From Solea solea (Eukaryota > Chordata > Actinopteri > Pleuronectiformes > Soleidae): a stretch of 64,000 bases of DNA. This document shows positions 1 to 12,562 of the stretch, piece after piece. The stretch spans positions 12,603,938-12,667,937 of the forward strand of contig NC_081154.1 in the NCBI RefSeq assembly GCF_958295425.1, given 5' to 3'. The notes under the pieces were generated by a model. The model was not told the origin of the DNA. It did no database searches and was given only the letters and a program-made list of their open reading frames with translations. How positions within the stretch are numbered: position 1 is the first letter of the stretch; each line of letters starts with the position of its first letter. Both the position numbers and the translations under genes were made by a program.

Positions 1-714
1 CGTCATCTGCAGGAGAGCAGAAATTCAAATTATAAGACCAAAGGACAATTTACAGGGTTCGTGCACATTTATCAACTCTATGTACACACACACACACATA
101 ATGAATACATATATCCACTAAATCATAAAGACACTGTGCAAACACTGTTGTTTAAAATATTAAACACAAAACTTCACACAAAAAACCCAACACAGTCATT
201 TCAAAACCATTTATTACAGTTTTTTCACATTAGCAGGCAGTAACAGCTGAGAAAACATACACATACGCCATACACATAAACAAACATGAATCAATATCGT
301 CATATGAATTCTCTGTTAATGCCATGGATGAATGTACATTGGTATGTTCAATGCTGCTGTCAACACCACGCGTAAACAACTAGCTAGCTTGAGCATAAAT
401 AGCTTTACCGCTTGTTGTTAGCCATGTCCAATGTTAGTGGCTACGAATGAAGCTAACACGACACACACACACAGCACTTCGCTTATCACATATATACCAC
501 ATCAAATGTTTCAGTCGCACGCGCTAGATGTCGTATAACGTTGCCGTTTCTTCCCTGAAATAAGCTCATAATTCTTTAAACGAACGAGAGAAAAAAAATG
601 CCATCCAGCAATTACACGGAGCCCACTGCTAATGCTACCGGCGGTGTTTGCTAACAGTGAGGACAACGCGGACTATAAACTAAGCTGTGGTCGTCGCAAT
701 TTCGTTTTACTTAC
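1..714 (-). other. Probable intron 1 of a minus-strand gene running off the left edge
   Basis: No coding exon is visible here. On the minus strand a strong donor (GTAAGT, starting at 714) opens an intron that continues past position 1. The stretch is AT-rich with short CA runs near 86-100 and 460-474. By human synteny (HMX3-HMX2-BUB3) the gene is expected to be bub3, but no bub3 coding sequence lies inside the window, so the name is inference only. Confidence 0.4.
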
Positions 715-1000
715 CGCTTAGTTAGGGTGTGAATCAGAGGAAGTGTATTCGGTTGTTTCACACGCCTTATTGTTATTATTATGCCTGTTTTACGATACTA
801 TTTCCAAACATAAGATAGACAAAGTCAAAGAGCAAAGCGTGGCTACGTGAAGCTAACACCACACTGAGGAGAAGAGCTGCTTTGCTGATCGGTAGGGAAG
901 CGCGCTGATTGGTCGAAACGAATATTCGAATTCCCGCCTGCGATGTGATTGGAGCCCAACGCTCTTTCCGTTGCCTCGGCTTAGATCACGTGACGGATGA
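715..1000 (-). promoter_or_regulatory. Promoter and 5' untranslated exon of a cell-cycle type gene (bub3 expected)
   Basis: Read on the minus strand, the region has two CCAAT boxes (ATTGG on plus at 908-912 and 948-952) about 40 bases apart. Between them lie a TTCCCGCC E2F-like site (931-938) and an overlapping TTCGAA (CHR-like, 925-930). An untranslated first exon then ends at the GTAAGT donor at 715/714. NF-Y pairs with E2F/CHR sites are typical of G2/M genes, which suits the spindle-checkpoint gene BUB3 that lies next to HMX2/HMX3 in vertebrates. The motifs are seen; the gene identity and start site are inferred. Confidence 0.45.
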
Positions 1001-2111
1001 CACACGCGCGCGCACGCGCATGCACGCGCCAACGCTTGAGTTACTAGTTACTAGTTGAGTTAAAAGTTGCTATGTATAAAAACACACAATAAAAATACAT
1101 CTACTTAGCCTACAGTAGCTTGCCATGGTAGCTGTTAGTATACCCATGCTGTCTTTATTAAGCTGTTGTATAATTGAAAAGTATCTAAATTTATTTTGAG
1201 TGTAATTTTTATCATTAATTTGCCTATAGAGTTCTAATAAATAATAAAATTGTAAAAATATGGACCAGCTCGTCATGCAGTAGTCCTCTTCTCAGACACA
1301 CACAAGTAGAAAAAAAACATCTAAAATAAATGTTATTAAAATTAAATAATAATTTTCTTTTTAACTGATAGAATTTGTCTTTTTATTTAAACAAATTATT
1401 CATAATAATTATAATAATACCATCATCACTATCTTATTGTTGGAAATAACAAATAATGACTCTTCAGATGAATTAGGACTGAACTGGGAGAAAAAATATC
1501 TTTTTATCAGATCGAAAATTATATACGACCCTCGCATTTTAAAACGACTCCACTATGATGATTTATTATGTGATCCATGTAAGAAAAAAAAACTCGCCGT
1601 GTGTCACATCTTCGTCTCAAATATTTGAAAAATAAAATCACTCCATCCTCACAACGATTATTTTAAGACATTTCTCAAATGAACATTTACATCACTGTGA
1701 CATATAAAGTATATACATAGTTCTGGTTTGGAACAGATTTTTTTTACTGAGCGTATAAGACAATTTAATGTACAGATTTTCAATAACAATATAAGAGGAG
1801 GGGGAATAGAACACACACACACACACACACACAGTCAGACACACACATAAAGGCTGTTTTGGCTCTTTCATGGCTTTAAAAACACTTGCAAATTTTTTGC
1901 ATCATGAAAACAATAACACTGTCCCCCAAAAACAAATCTGCTGTATTTTTTTTCCGTTTTCTCAAGGATCGAATGATTGTCCTCACTATTACATTAAAAG
2001 AAAAAGGGGGTTATTCTGTAAAATAAAACTATATGTGACATATAGAATGGAATAGTCTGGCGTGAAGTATATTGCACAATATTGAAAAATATCAAAATAT
2101 TGAATTCCACA
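1001..2111. other. Intergenic spacer, no gene seen
   Basis: This is a CG-repeat-rich patch (about 1000-1030) followed by AT-rich sequence. Short open frames on both strands have no recognisable domain or codon pattern. It contains the CA microsatellite at 1810-1833. In other vertebrates hmx2 lies between hmx3 and bub3; no hmx2-like homeodomain is present. Confidence 0.6.
1810..1833. repeat. (CA)n microsatellite
   Basis: About 12 uninterrupted AC units are seen directly, with two shorter AC runs just downstream. Confidence 0.9.
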
Positions 2112-2227
2112 TTTATTTGCTATAACACTGACACAAATCTCTGTGGAACACACTGGGACAGTAAACAAATCAATTTTTTAACGGAAAATGTTTAAATATA
2201 TTCATTCACTTCCTTTAAAATAATAAC

Positions 2228-2261
<34 letters not shown>

Positions 2262-2445
2262 TTAAACGGTGTGTTGTAATAGGGAATGTAGCAGAATAAA
2301 GAGTGAATAATAATAATATAACAACAATAATAATAATAACCCAACATTTGGTCCGTTGAATGTACAAAATATACAAAATGGTATTTCATCATGAAGGCTC
2401 ACTGACTTAAAAACCTATGTACAGCTCATCATGACAGAGTCAGTG
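2112..2445 (-). other. hmx3b: Probable 3' UTR of hmx3b
   Basis: The stretch lies directly after the hmx3b stop codon on the minus strand. A canonical AATAAA (TTTATT on plus, 2112-2117) marks a likely end. It contains an (AAT)n microsatellite at about 2219-2262. Confidence 0.45.
2219..2262. repeat. (AAT)n microsatellite
   Basis: A run of AAT/TAA trinucleotides is seen directly, with a second short run near 2307-2337. It lies in the presumed hmx3b 3' UTR. Confidence 0.9.
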
Positions 2446-3546
2446 TTAAACAGGCCTCAGCAGTGGCATCGGGTGGGAATAGTACATGTGGTGTGGAAAC
2501 GGCAGCAGTGACTGGCTGCCCGGTGAGTTTGATGCGGGGCCCCCGCTCGACTCTGCGGCTCCGTGCTCGTGGTAAAGTATCGGGACGCGCACAATCCTTT
2601 GCGCCGCCGCATGACTCAGGTTCGCCGCCTCCAGCTCCGCGGCCAGCTGCCGTTTCCACTTATTCCTGCGGTTCTGGAACCAGATCTTGACCTGCGTCTC
2701 GGTCAGGTGCAGGGACGCGGCCAGGCCCGCGCGCTCCGAGCTGCTCAGGTAGCGCTTGATGTCGAAGGTGGACTCCAGCTGGAAGACCTGGCTCCTGGAG
2801 AACACCGTGCGCGTCTTTTTCTTCCGACAGGGCTTCTTCTCCGAGTCCAAATCGTCCGTCTTTTTCCTCCAGTCGTCGCCGCCGTGGTCCACTTCTCTCT
2901 TTGGCTCCTCCGCGTCACTTTCATCCAGAGTGATGTCGTCGTCGGCGCTTTCCTCTTTGACATCTTGGTCACTTTTGTGGAGATCCGGGGAGCGCCTGTC
3001 CGGTGCCGGGGATGCCTCCCTCGGGTTGGCCTTCTCAGACCCTGCAAAAAAAGATTATTTTTTACAGTATTTAGTGACAGTTGATACAGTAAATTTGACA
3101 ATCTAAACAATTCGTTCTATATTTTCCTGAATATGCATGTTCTTTTATGATATGCTGTTTATGGGCAATTAAGCAACTAATTATTGCAATTTCAATTTCT
3201 TGAATTCAACTTCTTGAATCTTAATTCAAAATATTCAATTGAGTTCTAGTACTTAATACTATTTACCGCTGGTTCTCAGATGAGCCCCAAGCGTGTACGG
3301 GTACCACCAGGTGGACGCTCTCTCCAAATACTGTCCCGAGAGTCCAATCCTCTGCGTGGGCAGCTCAAACCGAGGGAAAGGTAAGTCACCGAGGCGAGAG
3401 AAGATGCTGCCCTCAAACACTCCTTTGGTCGAGCCCAGTAAGCTTTTCGGCTTGGTGGGTTTGTCCTCGATGTTCAGCAGGTTCTTTATGGAGAACGGCG
3501 AGTCTTTTGCGGGTTGGCGAGTCTCTTGCGTGTCAGATTCCGCCAT
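2446..3546 (-). CDS. hmx3b: H6-family homeobox transcription factor HMX3 (probably hmx3b)
   Basis: This is a two-exon gene: exon 1 3546-3267, exon 2 3041-2446 (acceptor TTTTTTTGCAG, donor GTAAAT), 291 aa. The N-terminus has the conserved [10 protein letters not shown] motif (engrailed-homology-like repressor motif) and the [12 protein letters not shown] block. An acidic stretch follows, then a homeodomain at about residues 167-226 with helix 3 [16 protein letters not shown]. The conserved C-terminal tail [26 protein letters not shown] ends in PLLRPV. These flanks fit HMX3, not HMX2 or HMX1. HMX3 proteins are nuclear factors for inner ear, lateral line and hypothalamic neurons. The start is the ATG at 3546; an in-frame GTG precedes it. 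The b paralogue is inferred because hmx2 is absent beside it; in zebrafish hmx2 accompanies hmx3a. The homeodomain has Ile in STFDIKRY where most HMX3 have Met. Confidence 0.93.
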
Positions 3547-3885
3547 CACCGTTTACTGTCCGGTTTGGATCACCATCAAAAAAAAAAAACAGCTGACAAA
3601 AAGCTCTTCAGCAAAAAACTGAGACAGAGAGGTGAGATTAAAAGTCTCACGAAGCCGCCGCGTCCAGCTCCTGATCAGCGAGAGCGCAGAGATGAGTGCG
3701 TCATGCGCGCGCCGGATGGATGCAGACTAATGATGAGAATAAAAGATGCCATCCAAGTTAAAACGCGCTCGGTCTCTGCGATTGGGCAGGTAAAACAGCA
3801 AATGGGATTTGAGATGAAACCTCGGGGGGTTGTGACGAGAATAGACTCAAAAGAGAAAGGCCGCGCAAGCGTTTTGGCTCCGGGC

Positions 3886-3928
3886 TCAGCAGCAGCAGCA
3901 GCAGCACACACACACACACACACAGACA
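3886..3928. repeat. Compound (AGC)n(CA)n microsatellite
   Basis: Six or more AGC units run straight into about nine CA units, just upstream of the hmx3b start on the minus strand. Confidence 0.9.
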
Positions 3929-6040
3929 CATTTATCATCCAATTACATTAAAGAGGAAACTGTCTTTCAGGGACGTGCGCTTTGGGCGCAATCACTGGTC
4001 AGTAAATTGAATAAATGGTTCAGAGCTTCACACATAAAGGCGGAGCTTTACGCAAATTGGCACAAATGTGAAGCATATTTTACGCATTAATGCTGCAAAG
4101 CACAGTACATTATTAAAGCTGTAATAAAAGATAGGAATTTCTCTAAAGGTACTAGTGTGTTTTTTAAGCATTATTTACTGATGCACCACGTCACCAATCT
4201 GCTGTATTTAACGTCCCTGCTCCACCTGTGTGTGCGCAACAGGAAGGTTACATGCACTGTGCGCTTCACCTGCACCGTAGCTCATTGACTTCAGTGTAAT
4301 GTTATTAGGCAGGAAGTGCCACAGGCGCAACATCAAATTGAATGCTTACCATTGTGATAAAGGCTTTTCAAATCAGTTCTGAACAGAGAGGAGCCTGCAG
4401 AGCCACAGAGGCAGCAGGTGGTGTCATGCAATGAAACAACGAGTCTTGTTACTGTCACATATCACTGTCATAATAACGCACGGTGCTTGGACACAGCAGG
4501 TTACATATGCAATAAGCCGATTGTTATCTGATTACTATACAAACATGTGGACACAAAAGCAGACAAAGTTAACTGTATTGTCCATATTTAAATACAATTC
4601 TAGTCTATTCTATAGGACTGTTGAATCTTAAATACAGCTGATACATCAACTGTGTCAAACTCCCAACATATATGACATGGTTTTTGAGGCCTTGTTGTTT
4701 TAAGTGTTTTATCAGGTTTTTATTACATGTTAATCTCATTTTTTATATTTAGGGCAGGTGCAGCATTCATTTATCAGAGCAGGTGCACAATTCTTTCTTA
4801 TTCTCTGTTAGCTGTTGTTGTCTGCAATGTAGTAAAAAAAAAAATCCCCTTTGGGTGAATAAAGAATAATTGAATATATTTGCACACAAATCTGTAACCT
4901 CCTGGTCAGTGATGAAAAGGCACTATTCTGGACACATCTTTGGGTGAAAGTTGGCTCTCACACACAATCCATGTGTGGCCAGAAATCAGGAAGAAAACCT
5001 AAAAGAAATATTATAATAATAATAAAAATAAAACAACATGGGCTTCATTTAAGATTCATCATTCATCAACCAAAGCTGAAGCAGATGTAGTGAAGTAATC
5101 AAACAAATTGAATTTGCTCAACCTGCAAACATGCAGCCTGTCCTTTCCGCTCATGGAGCGCTCTCCAGCTCTGAAGGACAACACTGTGTTTTGTGGAAAG
5201 CCACTTGAATCCCTGCATAATTAGAGGTCTCATGGCTGTGTTAAAGATGGGGGGGAGGCGGAGAAGGAGGCTGGCCGAGCTGTGCTTGCCAATTCAAAGC
5301 AAAAAAAAGTGAAAAGCTGTGGTTTTACATCAGATTGTGTTCATTAAACAGGGGCTCGTTCAACAGAAAGAACAAGTCAGAGTGGGTTAGAGGTGGAAAA
5401 GATGAGGACACTCAGACACAGGCCTCTGTTTCCCTTTTACATCTCTGTCATTAAAGGGATTTTGGACACATGGATCTGATCTTGCTAATGAGACATATTA
5501 AATAACATGTCTGTCTGAGGAACCATTTCAATCCTGTTCACTTCTCAGTCATGAAAAGACCACTGTTTTCGTGTCAATCAGAAGTATAGGTTTATATCTG
5601 TACATCACAAAATTTCCTATATGGAAAACACTCTTTGAAACCAGATGGCACGTCATAACCATACATAAACACATTTTCAAAACAGAAAACCTAAATTTTA
5701 ACCTTTATTTTGAAGTCTAATTGAGATCAGAATCTCTTTCAAGTGAGATTGAGACCTTGTCTGTGCATGTTTTTGAGTGTCAGTGATGATCAATAAATAG
5801 AATTAATAGAATGTATTGCTCTTTTTAAATACAGTCAATTTGTCTAGGTATTGTAGAGAACAAGGGCTTTGTTTCTCTGTTAAATCCACGTGATGAATGA
5901 CATAATCTTCTATGGTTATTATGTATTCATATGATGATGATATCTATTAAGTTAATGGGATTTTTAACATGTCTAAATCTGGTTTCAACACCGTCAGTTT
6001 ATCTCACAGCAGCAATTACAAGCTGACTTTTTTTTACATG

Positions 6041-6044
6041 TGTG

Positions 6045-6124
<80 letters not shown>
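6041..6124. repeat. Compound (TA)n(GA)n microsatellite
   Basis: Eight TA units are followed by about 32 uninterrupted GA units, the longest simple repeat in the window. The strand-asymmetric purine run can form triplex (H-DNA) structures; this is general knowledge, not shown here. Confidence 0.95.
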
Positions 6125-6127
<3 letters not shown>

Positions 6128-6415
6128 GTCATATATTGTGATGGGTCATGAACAACTATGCTTAAAGGTTTGTCTGATAATTTGGACCCATTTTGTTGAG
6201 TGCAGAACAATAGACCTTATTTAAACACGACATGTGACAAACATTATCTCACCTGAAAAATGATCAGTGCAGCAGTTATGCACTGCAGGCATAATGAATT
6301 TGGTATTAAATATCATTAGAGCTGACAGGAGTTATAGTAAATGACTTCTCGTGCACTGTGAGAAGCAAGAAGCAGCATCACGTCAGACAATAGAGCTGCT
6401 GTCACTCAGGAGAAT

Positions 6416-6432
6416 ACTGCCATCTAGTGACA
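6416..6432 (-). promoter_or_regulatory. CTCF-like core motif
   Basis: The reverse complement reads TGTCACTAGATGGCAGT, close to the CTCF core CCASYAGRKGGC. It lies between hmx3b and acadsb. Motif match only. Confidence 0.35.
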
Positions 6433-6615
6433 GAAACTTGTATCAGTCTGCAAATAGAAAGAACATGAAATGATAACGATTGACTCTGGAAAAAGTATTA
6501 TTTTACAGTTGTTCTTTACTTTTCACATTTTTTTCTAATTCAACAAATTTAATGTGACTATGGAGCTTGAATTGCTTTCAATCAGAACTGCTACGTTTAA
6601 CCCAACCTCTACTAG

Positions 6616-6770
6616 AAACAAGAGCAGTGGGCAGCCACTGAGCAGCACCTGGGGAACAATGGGGGTTGGGTGCCTTGCTCAGGAGTACCCCAGCCCTTCG
6701 ACCTGGTGGGGACTCAAACTGGCAACCCTCCAGTTAAGTTCTCTTTCTACTTGGCCATGGCTGCCCATTG
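6616..6770 (+). repeat. Teleost dispersed repeat fragment
   Basis: The block containing GGGTGCCTTGCTCAGGAG followed by an ACTCAAACTGGCAACCCTCC-type tail is a familiar interspersed sequence in many fish genomes. I recognise it by pattern, not by search, and cannot assign a class. It is not coding. Confidence 0.55.
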
Positions 6771-7338
6771 GACATTTTTACATAATTTGTTTTCTCATGT
6801 CATGTTTTCAATCTATTACACACTAAACATCCTAAGAAAACTCCTCATTAAGATGGACTTGGCATTGAAACATTGTGATCCTTGCAGTGAACGGCAGCTA
6901 GACATAAAAATGATAAGGCTAATTGAGTTGTAGTTGTGATATCTGTCAGTAAAATCGCAATTAGATATTTTCCTTTGTATAAAGTTTTACTCAGAATCTC
7001 TATATTATCTTGCAAATACAACACACTTTTAAGTCCTTGATCTCAGTCATAACCACTGAATCATTTAGGGAAACACATTACATCCCAGGATTGATCAAAA
7101 AAAAAAAAGAAGACATATATGCCCAAAAAGTAGTATAGAGGAATTTTTTAAACTGTTAGAAGGCAAAAGAAACAAATACCACCTGCACCAATGGCAGGAA
7201 CTACTTTACAAGTTTTAAATGTAACAGAACCACCCGTGAAACCAGGTCAACAGCAAACCACTCCAAAGTCATCGTAGAGAAACAAATAGGGAGTGTAACA
7301 TGTCAGAGTGCAAATGATCGAGTTCTGGTCGGATTCTT

Positions 7339-10300
7339 TCAGTGGTCATACTCCTTGTCAATGAACTTGGCCATACTGGAGAGCTGGATATTTGATGTGC
7401 CCTCATAAATGGTGCCTGCAAAGAAGGGCAAAATAAAGCATGAGAACAAAGGTCAACAACAAGGTCAGGTTCTGTCAAATTCCCCTGCTCAGTTGACAAT
7501 CCTTCAGCTTTCACTATCGTGACACAAGCGGGCTTATTATGTAGCTCGCTCTGCCACAGCTCCAGCTGGAGAGCTGAGGAGCCAAAATGAAGGTGATGAA
7601 AGGGAAAGTAGCATTTTGCCCCAACAGTTTCCTTGGCTGTGTGTTGGTATAATGACACTCGGAGGGGAGAATTCCTGTAGTGTCTGATTACTGTCAGCCC
7701 CTTCTCTCCACCCCCCACTGTGATCCAATCACAGACAGTCACACCCGACCTTCCCACAGCCCTCGTGAGTTGTGACCTTCCCCACGTTGTAGTTTTAGTC
7801 GCATTTACCTCAAACACCTGTCATCTAAACAAAAATGCCATCACAGTATTTGTTCAGCGGTTCATAATCTCACCAATTTTACAGTCTCTGTAGTATTTCT
7901 CGATGGGGTAGTCCTTGGTGAAGCCCACCCCTCCCATCCATTCAATGCACTTGGAGGTGGTTAGTGTCGCAACCTGAGGAAGATCAAACACAACAGTGTA
8001 TGAAGACAGCCATTACATTTTTATTTACAAGGCTACATAGGAAAAGATGACAACACCACATACTGTTTATTTGGGGACCTACCTGTTAAACATGCTGAAG
8101 CATTGCAGCCCAATTCACAATGTTATTGCAACCAGAGCAAATTTGCATATAATATGATTTTTCTGAGTAGTTTTACTGCCATTTCTCTGACACTCATTAT
8201 AATATGGAGCAGTTTGACCGGCCACACTTCACAGGTGAACTGCGGATATATGTAAATGTTAAGTGAAAGGGTGGGTGGTATAAATGTATAGAATCATGGA
8301 CCAAATAAACCTCATTATGATAATGGCTCTGTTCAGACCTGGTGTTCACATCCGACATGAGAGACAGGATCACAAGTGGACAGTGTAAATTAAGTACAAC
8401 TGTTCACACCTAGCATTAAAATCCCTTTTTTTGTCTATTGTAACGGTCGACACACTGGTGTGCGTTCATAGATGCACAGATCAGAGATGAGATAAAGATG
8501 AAAGATAAACACTTGAATTGTTAGACGGATGTCTAAAACCTTTCTAGCATCTTTTTTTGACAGAGCAACTCCATTTGCAATGTCACACTAGAGATGAATC
8601 ACATAATACTATTCGACATATTACAACTGAGCACATGATACAATTAAACACACAATCACAGCAACGAGAGAAAAATCCTGTCATCATGTGTTTGGCCTTG
8701 ATTTATGTTTTTCATGAAGTTTTAGGATGGAGTGATGCACAAAAGCTCACTTCAATCTGATCCTATTAAACTGCACAAACCCTGAATCTAATGTTTGATG
8801 GTAATAATTCATACACAGAACAAACAACATTACAACCACAGACAATGTTGTTATGGTAGGCTGATTCATTTAGGCTCTGCAAAGGTTGACCAACAATCTT
8901 TGGCCATATTTTTATTGAATGGAACTATTTTGCTTCTCAGAGCAGTAATAGAATCTTGTCTGCTTGCCCCATGTGATCTAAGACAGTGGAGGAAATCACT
9001 CAGGACAGATGTTAATACCAAGTCAGAACAAGGTAAATATCCAGAAGCTGCAGAGTCTCAAAACATTAGTCAGTGAATCAGGAAGCTCACCTCTGAAGTG
9101 AAGTACTTAGCCATGCAGGCCTCCTTGATGAAAGATCTCCCAGCTTCCTTCAGACGAGCGGCGTTGTACGTCAGCAGCCGAGCTGCTTCAATCTGTGTTG
9201 CTACGTGGGCGATTTGGTGCTGCATGCCCTGGAGTTCAAAGAGTGCCACAATCACACAAGCACTTACTGGGCGTTGCATTGGTCCCCACGTCAAAAGGAG
9301 ATAATGACAAACATGTTATGGTAAAATAATGAGAGGCGCTCACCTGGAAGTCAAAGATGCGTTTTCCAAACTGCGTTCGCTGTCTGGTGTAAGGAATGGT
9401 GTGGTCAAAGCAACCCTGTGCCAGTCCAAGCATCTGAAAAACACAAAGGTTTTATTTTACCCACTATAATCTTCAAAAGAGCACATTTGGCTGGTTTTGA
9501 CAAAATGTCTCATGGTTTACCTGACCGGCTATTCCTATCCGGCCCTCATTCAGCATTCCGATGGCATACTTGTACCCGTGACCCATCTGTCCCAAAATGT
9601 TCTTCTCTGGTACCTACAGTGAACAGCAGAAAGTCAGTGTGTATCTGTTTCTCATTAAAGAAATCACAATGTGTTGGTCGTACCTTGACATTGTCAAAGT
9701 TGAGCGGGCAGGTGGAGGACGCACGCAGGCCAAGCTTGTTCTCCTTTTTGCCAATCTCAAGCCCCTCAGTGTCTCGGTCCACGATGAAGCAGGTGATGCC
9801 TTTGTATCCCTGTTAATCAGTACACATTCTAATAAAGGTTTCACAAGCATTTGACCAACAGGGTGTGAACGTAGCATTGATTCCAAAGTAATATAGTGGT
9901 AATTTACATATGCCTGTGATTAAAAACTACTTTTGAGTAAGCAATGTCTTGATTTGGATCCGACATCAGTCTGATGAAGTAGTTAAGAGCTGAAATTATC
10001 GACCAATTAAGTCTCTTTCCAACAGACACTTGTTCTGGTCATCAGTTATTTGATAAGTTGTTTTTAAAGCACAACTATCAAACACTATCTGAGTCTAGCT
10101 TAGTAAATGTGATGTTTTTTCTCTTTTATTTTGTTTTCTATTGCTGAATTTTAGACCTTTGGTTCCACAAATAATACATATTAAGACAAGATACTACCCT
10201 CTGTGCAATTACATTTGATATTTATCACTCTTTTCCGACATATGAGATATTTAGTCTTAAGTTGCTATTCTTTTGTCATCATTTACTCTGGAGGAAGTAA

Positions 10301-12562
10301 CGTCTACACTAAAACTCGCAGCTCTACACCTTTTAAATCATTAAAAAGTCATTTCTTAATATAGAGAACAAGATAACCATATTAAGTACATATTATAGTT
10401 GGATTTAAATAGAACATGCTATGCAAGGGTGTGTAAAAAAGGAGAGTGGATATGCAGGACTGAGAATAATCATAATTTGCGGTTACTTTGTGTTGTGCAA
10501 CTTGTTATGGATGCAGGCAAATGAGACAAGATGGAGAAATAACAAATACAACCCAATACATTAAAAGGTGGTCAGTTACTCACGGCAGACAAGTCAGCGT
10601 TGGCCATCACCAGGAATACACCTGCATGCTCCGCATTACTGATCCACATCTTGGATCCATTGATGATGTAAAAGTCCTTGTGTTTCTCTGCACGTGTCTT
10701 CAGAGAGAAGGCGTCACTCCCTGACTCTGCTTCAGAGAGACAGAAGCTTCCAATCTGTGAGACATGATGGAGGCACATGATGTAGTGCAGAAAATGCACA
10801 GCCATATATGTGATACATATCAAATTGACTAAATATTCACCTAGGAACATGGTTTTTGTCATGGCACCACATGATTTAACCAACAGTAACAAAAACAGTG
10901 CTTCATTCTGGAGGACACTTCAGAGGAAGTCTATTTGCTCACCATGTCTGTTGACAGTCGGCTGAGGTACTGCTCTTTCTGTGCGGGTGTCCCCAGTTTG
11001 GAGAACAGTGTGTTAATGAGTGTGTTCTGGATATCACAGAGAACAGCCACGGAAGGATCCACCTTCGCCAACTCCTCAATAACCAGAATGGAGGAGAAGA
11101 ATGTAGAGCCAGTGCCGCCATATTCTGGGTCAATCTCAATGCCCATGAGCTGTGAAAATGCAATAAAAGATTCAATTCATAGATTAGAATAAATAAACAA
11201 AAACCAGACAAGCAATTACAAAGGCTTCATTTCAGCTCATATCATTAAGTTGTTATCCTTGCATTATAGTATAGTATTTAATATTTTGATGGTATCTCCT
11301 GTGGTAATGTTATCTTATTATCAATTCTTTAACCCAGAAAGTATTATGATGAAGCTTGACTTCAAATAATTAAATATCACAATTCAAATCGCATTGCAAT
11401 GTATGAAAAACAATTGCAAATAGATATTTTAGCGAAGTTGTTCAGTCATGGCAATGACCTAAAATGTAATGATACTGGAAATACATACACCCTGTTCAAA
11501 GAGAGAGTCGATCACTTCCTTGTCCATGGCAGAATTCTCATCCATCTTCGACACGAATGGAGCAATGCGCTCCTGTGCATATTTTTTCACTGTCAGACAA
11601 AAACACAGATGTTTAATTTTCTGTCTCGAACTATCGTCAACAGGAGAGATGATAACACGCTGATGCTGCTCACCTGCTTCCCTCATCATGCTTTCCTCCT
11701 CTGAATAAGTCTGCAGAGGAGGGAAAGACACTGCCCCTGCTGCTGCCTGGTGTGCAGCCACATCTGGGGCCGAACTGCTGCACATTCTCCTCCATCCAGT
11801 CTGGCATGTTCCCCATGGTCGAGAGATCTGTCTGCAAGACTGAAACAGAGAACAAGGTTGAACAAGAAAACAGACTGCAAAACGCATATCAATAGGTAAA
11901 ATATACATGCCATAAACATAAACATTTTACTTTATTGTTTGAGTTAGCAACTACTGTTTATGTCTTAACATAACCAAATGCATGGAATTTGAAACTTAAA
12001 AATAGAGCCATATGTATATATTTAGAATTTCATTAACACTTTCACCATCAGTGAAAGTGTTAATACTGTTCACTTAACTTTTTAAAATGTTGTATGCTTG
12101 TTATGCACCAATGACACCAGAACAAATTCCTTGTATGTGCAAATCGTACTTGGCAATAAAGCTCTTCTGATTCTGATTCTGATCAGAAGAAAAGCAAGTG
12201 TAGAGAAACACATCACAACGCACGTTTTATAAATATTTCTTATTTCACTTTAGGTAAATTAGTCAACTTGTTTCATCATCATTAGGCCACTGATAACAGC
12301 ACTGACTGTGTTTTGCTGCCTGTTATTTTTTTCTAGGGGACAGAAACAAAACACATAGCTTGGAGTGATTCTGCTAATGTTAGCCCTTACTCTGTTAGCT
12401 TGAAACCTTGCGTGAACAAGAGCCAAATAGGTTGCTCAAATATAGATGGCTGTTACAGATGCAAATGTTAAAAACAAGTGCAGTAACTGTGAAAATTAAA
12501 TTATGAATGATGTGATTATTCGTCCTCACCTTTAGGAAACTCTTGACCAGCGGGGCAGCCAT
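7339..12562 (-). CDS. acadsb: Short/branched-chain specific acyl-CoA dehydrogenase, mitochondrial
   Basis: Eleven coding exons on the minus strand: 12562-12530, 11839-11674, 11589-11489, 11149-10943, 10754-10584, 9809-9684, 9613-9521, 9433-9344, 9228-9091, 7973-7874, 7415-7339. All junctions are in phase and give 433 aa (human 432). The enzyme oxidises 2-methylbutyryl-CoA and isobutyryl-CoA to enoyl-CoA in isoleucine/valine breakdown in the matrix, passing electrons to ETF. Visible landmarks are a basic, Ser-rich N-terminus (targeting peptide) from [24 protein letters not shown] and WISNAEHAG around the FAD/substrate site, [13 protein letters not shown], and the C-terminal [12 protein letters not shown] with the likely catalytic Glu413. 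The intron between exons 2 and 3 is only 84 bases. The start codon is 0.6 kb from divergent ikzf5. Confidence 0.97.
8328..8450. repeat. Possible dispersed DNA-transposon-like repeat in acadsb intron 9
   Basis: The phrase CAGACCTGGTGTTCACATCC followed by GATCACAAGTGGACAG and a TGTTCACACCTAGCAT end resembles a common fish repeat whose ends mirror each other (CAGACCTGGTGTT versus CACACCTAGCATT). The ends are imperfect and no target duplication is clear. Confidence 0.35.
12103..12184 (+). repeat. LINE 3' tail with (TTCTGA) units
   Basis: The sequence AATTCCTTGTATGTGCAAAT, then TTGGCAATAAAGC and a tail of TTCTGATTCTGATTCTGAT, is typical of truncated LINE 3' ends in fish. It lies in acadsb intron 1. 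Recognised by pattern. Confidence 0.55.

Larger units (their letters stand above)
3547..7338. other. Intergenic region upstream of hmx3b and downstream of acadsb, no gene seen
   Basis: No convincing coding exon is present. The first part (about 3550-3950) is GC-rich and probably holds the hmx3b promoter and 5' UTR. The rest contains microsatellites (3886-3928, 6041-6124), a dispersed repeat (6616-6770) and a CTCF-like motif (6416-6432). Stretches between 5090 and 5560 have mixed composition and could be regulatory, but this cannot be shown from one sequence. Confidence 0.5.

Noticed and set aside
2463..3106. Several plus-strand open frames of 75-173 codons over the hmx3b exons
   Set aside because: They are antisense shadows of the GC-rich hmx3b coding exons and show no domain.
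3675..3938. Open frame with Val-Cys and Ala repeats
   Set aside because: It is the translation of the AGC/CA microsatellite upstream of hmx3b.
6042..6224. Open frame starting with Tyr-Ile and long Arg-Glu repeats
   Set aside because: It is the translation of the TA/GA microsatellite.
7269..7817. Minus-strand open frame of 182 codons at the end of acadsb
   Set aside because: It overlaps the last acadsb exon in another frame and reads on through intron; no family features. The real exon uses the frame with [12 protein letters not shown].
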